64,000 nt of DNA from an uncultured Clostridia bacterium (lineage in GTDB: Bacteria > Bacillota > Clostridia > Oscillospirales > Oscillospiraceae): assembly GCA_937894515.1 (NCBI GenBank), contig CALCRH010000223.1, positions 1 to 64,000 of the forward strand. Reading direction: 5' to 3'. A program made the translations under genes and the position numbers. Positions 62,255 to 64,000 of this stretch are shown one piece after another. The notes under the pieces are model-generated. The model was given only the letters and a program-made list of their open reading frames with translations, did not search any database and was not told where the DNA came from. The first letter of the stretch is position 1; every line of letters starts with the position of its first letter.

Positions 62255-62324
62255 AAAACTTTTGTTCGATTGCATTATAACTCGAACGAGCGTTTCTGTC
62301 AATAGAAAATAGAACAAATTTTCT
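62255..62324 (-). promoter_or_regulatory. LexA/SOS-type promoter of the radical-SAM cassette
   Basis: On the - strand: TTGACA (62302-62297), 17-base spacer, TATAAT (62279-62274), a consensus sigma-A promoter. The spacer holds CGAACGAGCGTTTC at 62283-62296, a 14/14 match to the Gram-positive LexA consensus CGAACRNRYGTTYC. A 12/14 site (62255-62268, over the transcript start) and an 11/14 site (62311-62324) lie exactly 28 bases on each side. LexA is expected to repress the cassette until DNA damage. Confidence 0.85.
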
Positions 62325-62341
62325 AATATTTTCACAAACAG

Positions 62342-62370
62342 TTGACCAACGCAGGATTTTGTATTACAAT
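62342..62370 (+). promoter_or_regulatory. Divergent promoter of pcrA
   Basis: TTGACC at 62342-62347, 17-base spacer, TACAAT at 62365-62370; 36 bases before the start. It does not overlap the consensus LexA box. Confidence 0.65.
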
Positions 62371-62405
62371 ACAAAAGATGACACAATTTGTAGAGGGAAC
62401 CAGCT

Positions 62406-64000
62406 ATGACTGACTTGGAAAAACGATTTATTTCAGCCCGCAAAAAGGCGATTGCCTTATCATACAGCCACTTAAATGAACGGCAGAGAGAGGGTGTTCT
62501 GGCGACAGAAGGGCCTCTTTTGCTGCTGGCCGGTGCGGGAAGCGGAAAGACAACTGTGCTGATCCATCGGGTGGCAAATCTGCTCCGCTATGGGAAAGGG
62601 AGCGACTCCGATGAAATCCCCATGCCGATTACCGGTGACGAGGTGGAGTTTTTAGAGCAATATATAGAGAATCCCGATCCGGCGCAAAAGCCGCTGGCGG
62701 ATTATCTCTGCGCGGTATCGCCGGCCATGCCATGGGAAGTGCTGGCCATCACCTTTACCAATAAGGCTGCCGGGGAACTGAAAGAGCGCTTGGAACAAAT
62801 GCTGGGTGAAGCGGCACGCGAAGTATGGGCTTCGACTTTCCATAGCGCCTGCGTCCGTATTTTGCGGAGAGACATTGACAAACTTGGTTTTTCCAAGGAC
62901 TTTACCATCTATGATACGGACGACAGCAAACGGATGATTAAGGACTGCTTGAAAGAACTGGGCTTGGAGGAGAAGACATTTCCTGTGCGGGAGATCCTTT
63001 CCGTCATTTCTCGCGCCAAGGACGATATGCAGTTGCCGGCGGAATACGCACAGCTGGCTGATCATACCGGTGATTGGCGAAAACAGCGTATTAGTAAGGT
63101 GTATGCACTTTACACCAAAAAGCTGCGGGATGCCAATGCACTGGACTTTGATGACATCATTCTGCATACTGTGATCCTGCTCCGCGACTTCAGGGAGATA
63201 CGGGAATATTACCAGCGCAAGTTTCGATATGTGCTGATCGACGAGTATCAGGATACCAACAACCTGCAATATCAGTTGGCGACCCTGCTGGCAGGTGGTT
63301 ACCGCAACATCTGCGTGGTAGGTGACGATGACCAGAGTATCTATCGATTCCGTGGTGCCAATATTGAAAATATTCTCAACTTTGAGGATGAATATCCGGA
63401 CTGCCGCACCATTCGCCTGGAGCAGAACTATCGCTCCACACAGAATATCCTCGATGCAGCCAACGCCGTGATCAAGAATAATCTGGGGCGCAAGGGGAAG
63501 ACCTTATGGACCAATCATGGTGCCGGGGAAAAGATCACGATCAAGACCACTTTCAACGAAGGCGATGAGGCCAACTTCGTGGCCGGGCAGATCCTGATGG
63601 CTTATAATCGTGGCCACAGTTGGAAGGACAACGCCATTCTCTACCGTATGAACGCCCAGTCCAATGCGTTGGAATATGCGTTTAAACGGCAGGGCATCCC
63701 TTATAAAATCGTAGGCGGCATGAAGTTCTTTGACCGTGCTGAGGTCAAGGATATACTGGCCTATCTCTGCGTCATCAACAACCCGACAGACGATCTGCGG
63801 CTGCGGCGCATCGTCAATGTACCGTCCCGCAAGATCGGTGCGGCGACTGTGGACAAGGCGCAGCAGATTGCCACAGTTTACAATCAACCGCTCTATGAAA
63901 TTTTCCGCAACGCCAAACAGTATTCAGAACTAAAAAACGTAGCTGACAAGCTGATTAGCTTTACAGATCTGATTGAAGAAATCCGCGCAAAACTGGAAGG
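62406..64000 (+). CDS. pcrA: ATP-dependent DNA helicase PcrA/UvrD (3' end beyond window)
   Basis: The first 531 residues of a superfamily-1 helicase are present without a stop. Visible motifs: Q motif LNERQREGV, Walker A LAGAGSGKTT at 41-50, ITFTNKAAGELKER, STFHSACVRILRR, Walker B LIDEYQDTNN, VVGDDDQSIYRFRGA, LEQNYRST and FFDRAEVKDILAYL. PcrA unwinds DNA during repair and rolling-circle replication. ATG 62406 has AGAGGGA upstream at 62392-62398. It diverges from the SOS cassette. Confidence 0.95.
   Translation, partial: MTDLEKRFISARKKAIALSYSHLNERQREGVLATEGPLLLLAGAGSGKTTVLIHRVANLLRYGKGSDSDEIPMPITGDEVEFLEQYIENPDPAQKPLADYLCAVSPAMPWEVLAITFTNKAAGELKERLEQMLGEAAREVWASTFHSACVRILRRDIDKLGFSKDFTIYDTDDSKRMIKDCLKELGLEEKTFPVREILSVISRAKDDMQLPAEYAQLADHTGDWRKQRISKVYALYTKKLRDANALDFDDIILHTVILLRDFREIREYYQRKFRYVLIDEYQDTNNLQYQLATLLAGGYRNICVVGDDDQSIYRFRGANIENILNFEDEYPDCRTIRLEQNYRSTQNILDAANAVIKNNLGRKGKTLWTNHGAGEKITIKTTFNEGDEANFVAGQILMAYNRGHSWKDNAILYRMNAQSNALEYAFKRQGIPYKIVGGMKFFDRAEVKDILAYLCVINNPTDDLRLRRIVNVPSRKIGAATVDKAQQIATVYNQPLYEIFRNAKQYSELKNVADKLISFTDLIEEIRAKLE

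Noticed and set aside
62240..62443. Upstream extension of the 36-residue membrane protein to 104 residues
   Set aside because: It would be translated through the promoter and SOS boxes; GGAGG at 62248-62252 fits ATG 62239.
1..64000. tRNA, rRNA, CRISPR arrays, transposases or prophage genes
   Set aside because: Looked for by eye and none recognised; tRNA detection without a tool is limited, but the intergenic gaps are accounted for by promoters, terminators, the T-box and rnpB.

Overview
The window reads as the chromosome of a strictly anaerobic, endospore-forming, GC-moderate member of Clostridia, most like the Oscillospiraceae (Oscillibacter/Flavonifractor/Dysosmobacter type). This rests on gene content seen here: a complete spoIIAA-spoIIAB-sigF operon, spoVM, a SipL-type coat protein, yunB and ytfJ for sporulation; a one-subunit pyruvate:ferredoxin oxidoreductase with two butyrate/4-hydroxybutyrate-type CoA-transferases for fermentation; an IspH-S1 fusion and PrkC/Stp/RsgA, c-di-AMP and T-box systems typical of Firmicutes. 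The genus is an inference. Almost all genes are on the + strand; only the TVP38 gene and the radical-SAM cassette at the right end are on the - strand.

Layout. 1-536 is a patchwork of unrelated gene fragments and is probably an assembly chimera. 537-4441: truncated metallophore-binding protein, an NTPase-biotin ligase fusion, a STAS-kinase fusion, a stand-alone STAS protein and a Cys-rich protein. 4623-9084: site-2 protease, scpA, scpB, DUF2953, ytfJ, D-Ala-D-Ala carboxypeptidase, lipoprotein. 9159-15212: rluB, RpiR regulator, flavoprotein, cmk, plsC and the ispH-rpsA fusion. 15393-18247: CoA-transferase and MATE exporter. 18341-21495: CarD, ispD, ispF, DUF3343 and cysteine desulfurase. 21593-37501: a long run of housekeeping genes (cdaA-cdaR, RseC-like, DUF5685, DnaJ-like, yicC, remA, gmk, rpoZ, priA, def, fmt, rsmB, rlmN, stp, prkC, rsgA). 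37563-39712: small ORFs including a 24-residue SpoVM, then SipL. 39809-40148: RNase P RNA. 40357-43459: amino-acid ABC importer plus a DapF-like racemase. 43558-47667: murD, yunB, ligA. 47830-52861: PFOR and a second CoA-transferase. 52892-55561: TVP38 protein and an autoregulated PadR-DUF1700-DUF4097 operon. 55643-58544: Val T-box and valS. 58644-60110: sigma-F operon. 59995-62239 (-): an SOS-promoter-driven cassette with a 36-residue membrane protein, a radical-SAM protein and a DUF4130-type partner. 62406-end: pcrA, cut by the window edge.

The two observations I consider most worth follow-up are (i) the radical-SAM/DUF4130 DNA-repair-like cassette, whose -35/-10 spacer contains a perfect Gram-positive LexA box flanked by two weaker boxes at exact 28-bp steps and whose first gene is an undescribed 36-residue membrane peptide; and (ii) a spoVM-sipL gene pair that puts two parts of the spore-coat basement layer side by side. 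Other unusual architectures are a THEP1-type NTPase fused to biotin ligase, a STAS domain fused to a phosphotransferase-like kinase, an ispH-rpsA fusion with an internal ribosome binding site, and an amino-acid importer operon ending in a DapF-like racemase. All family names come from recognising motifs by eye; no searches were run.
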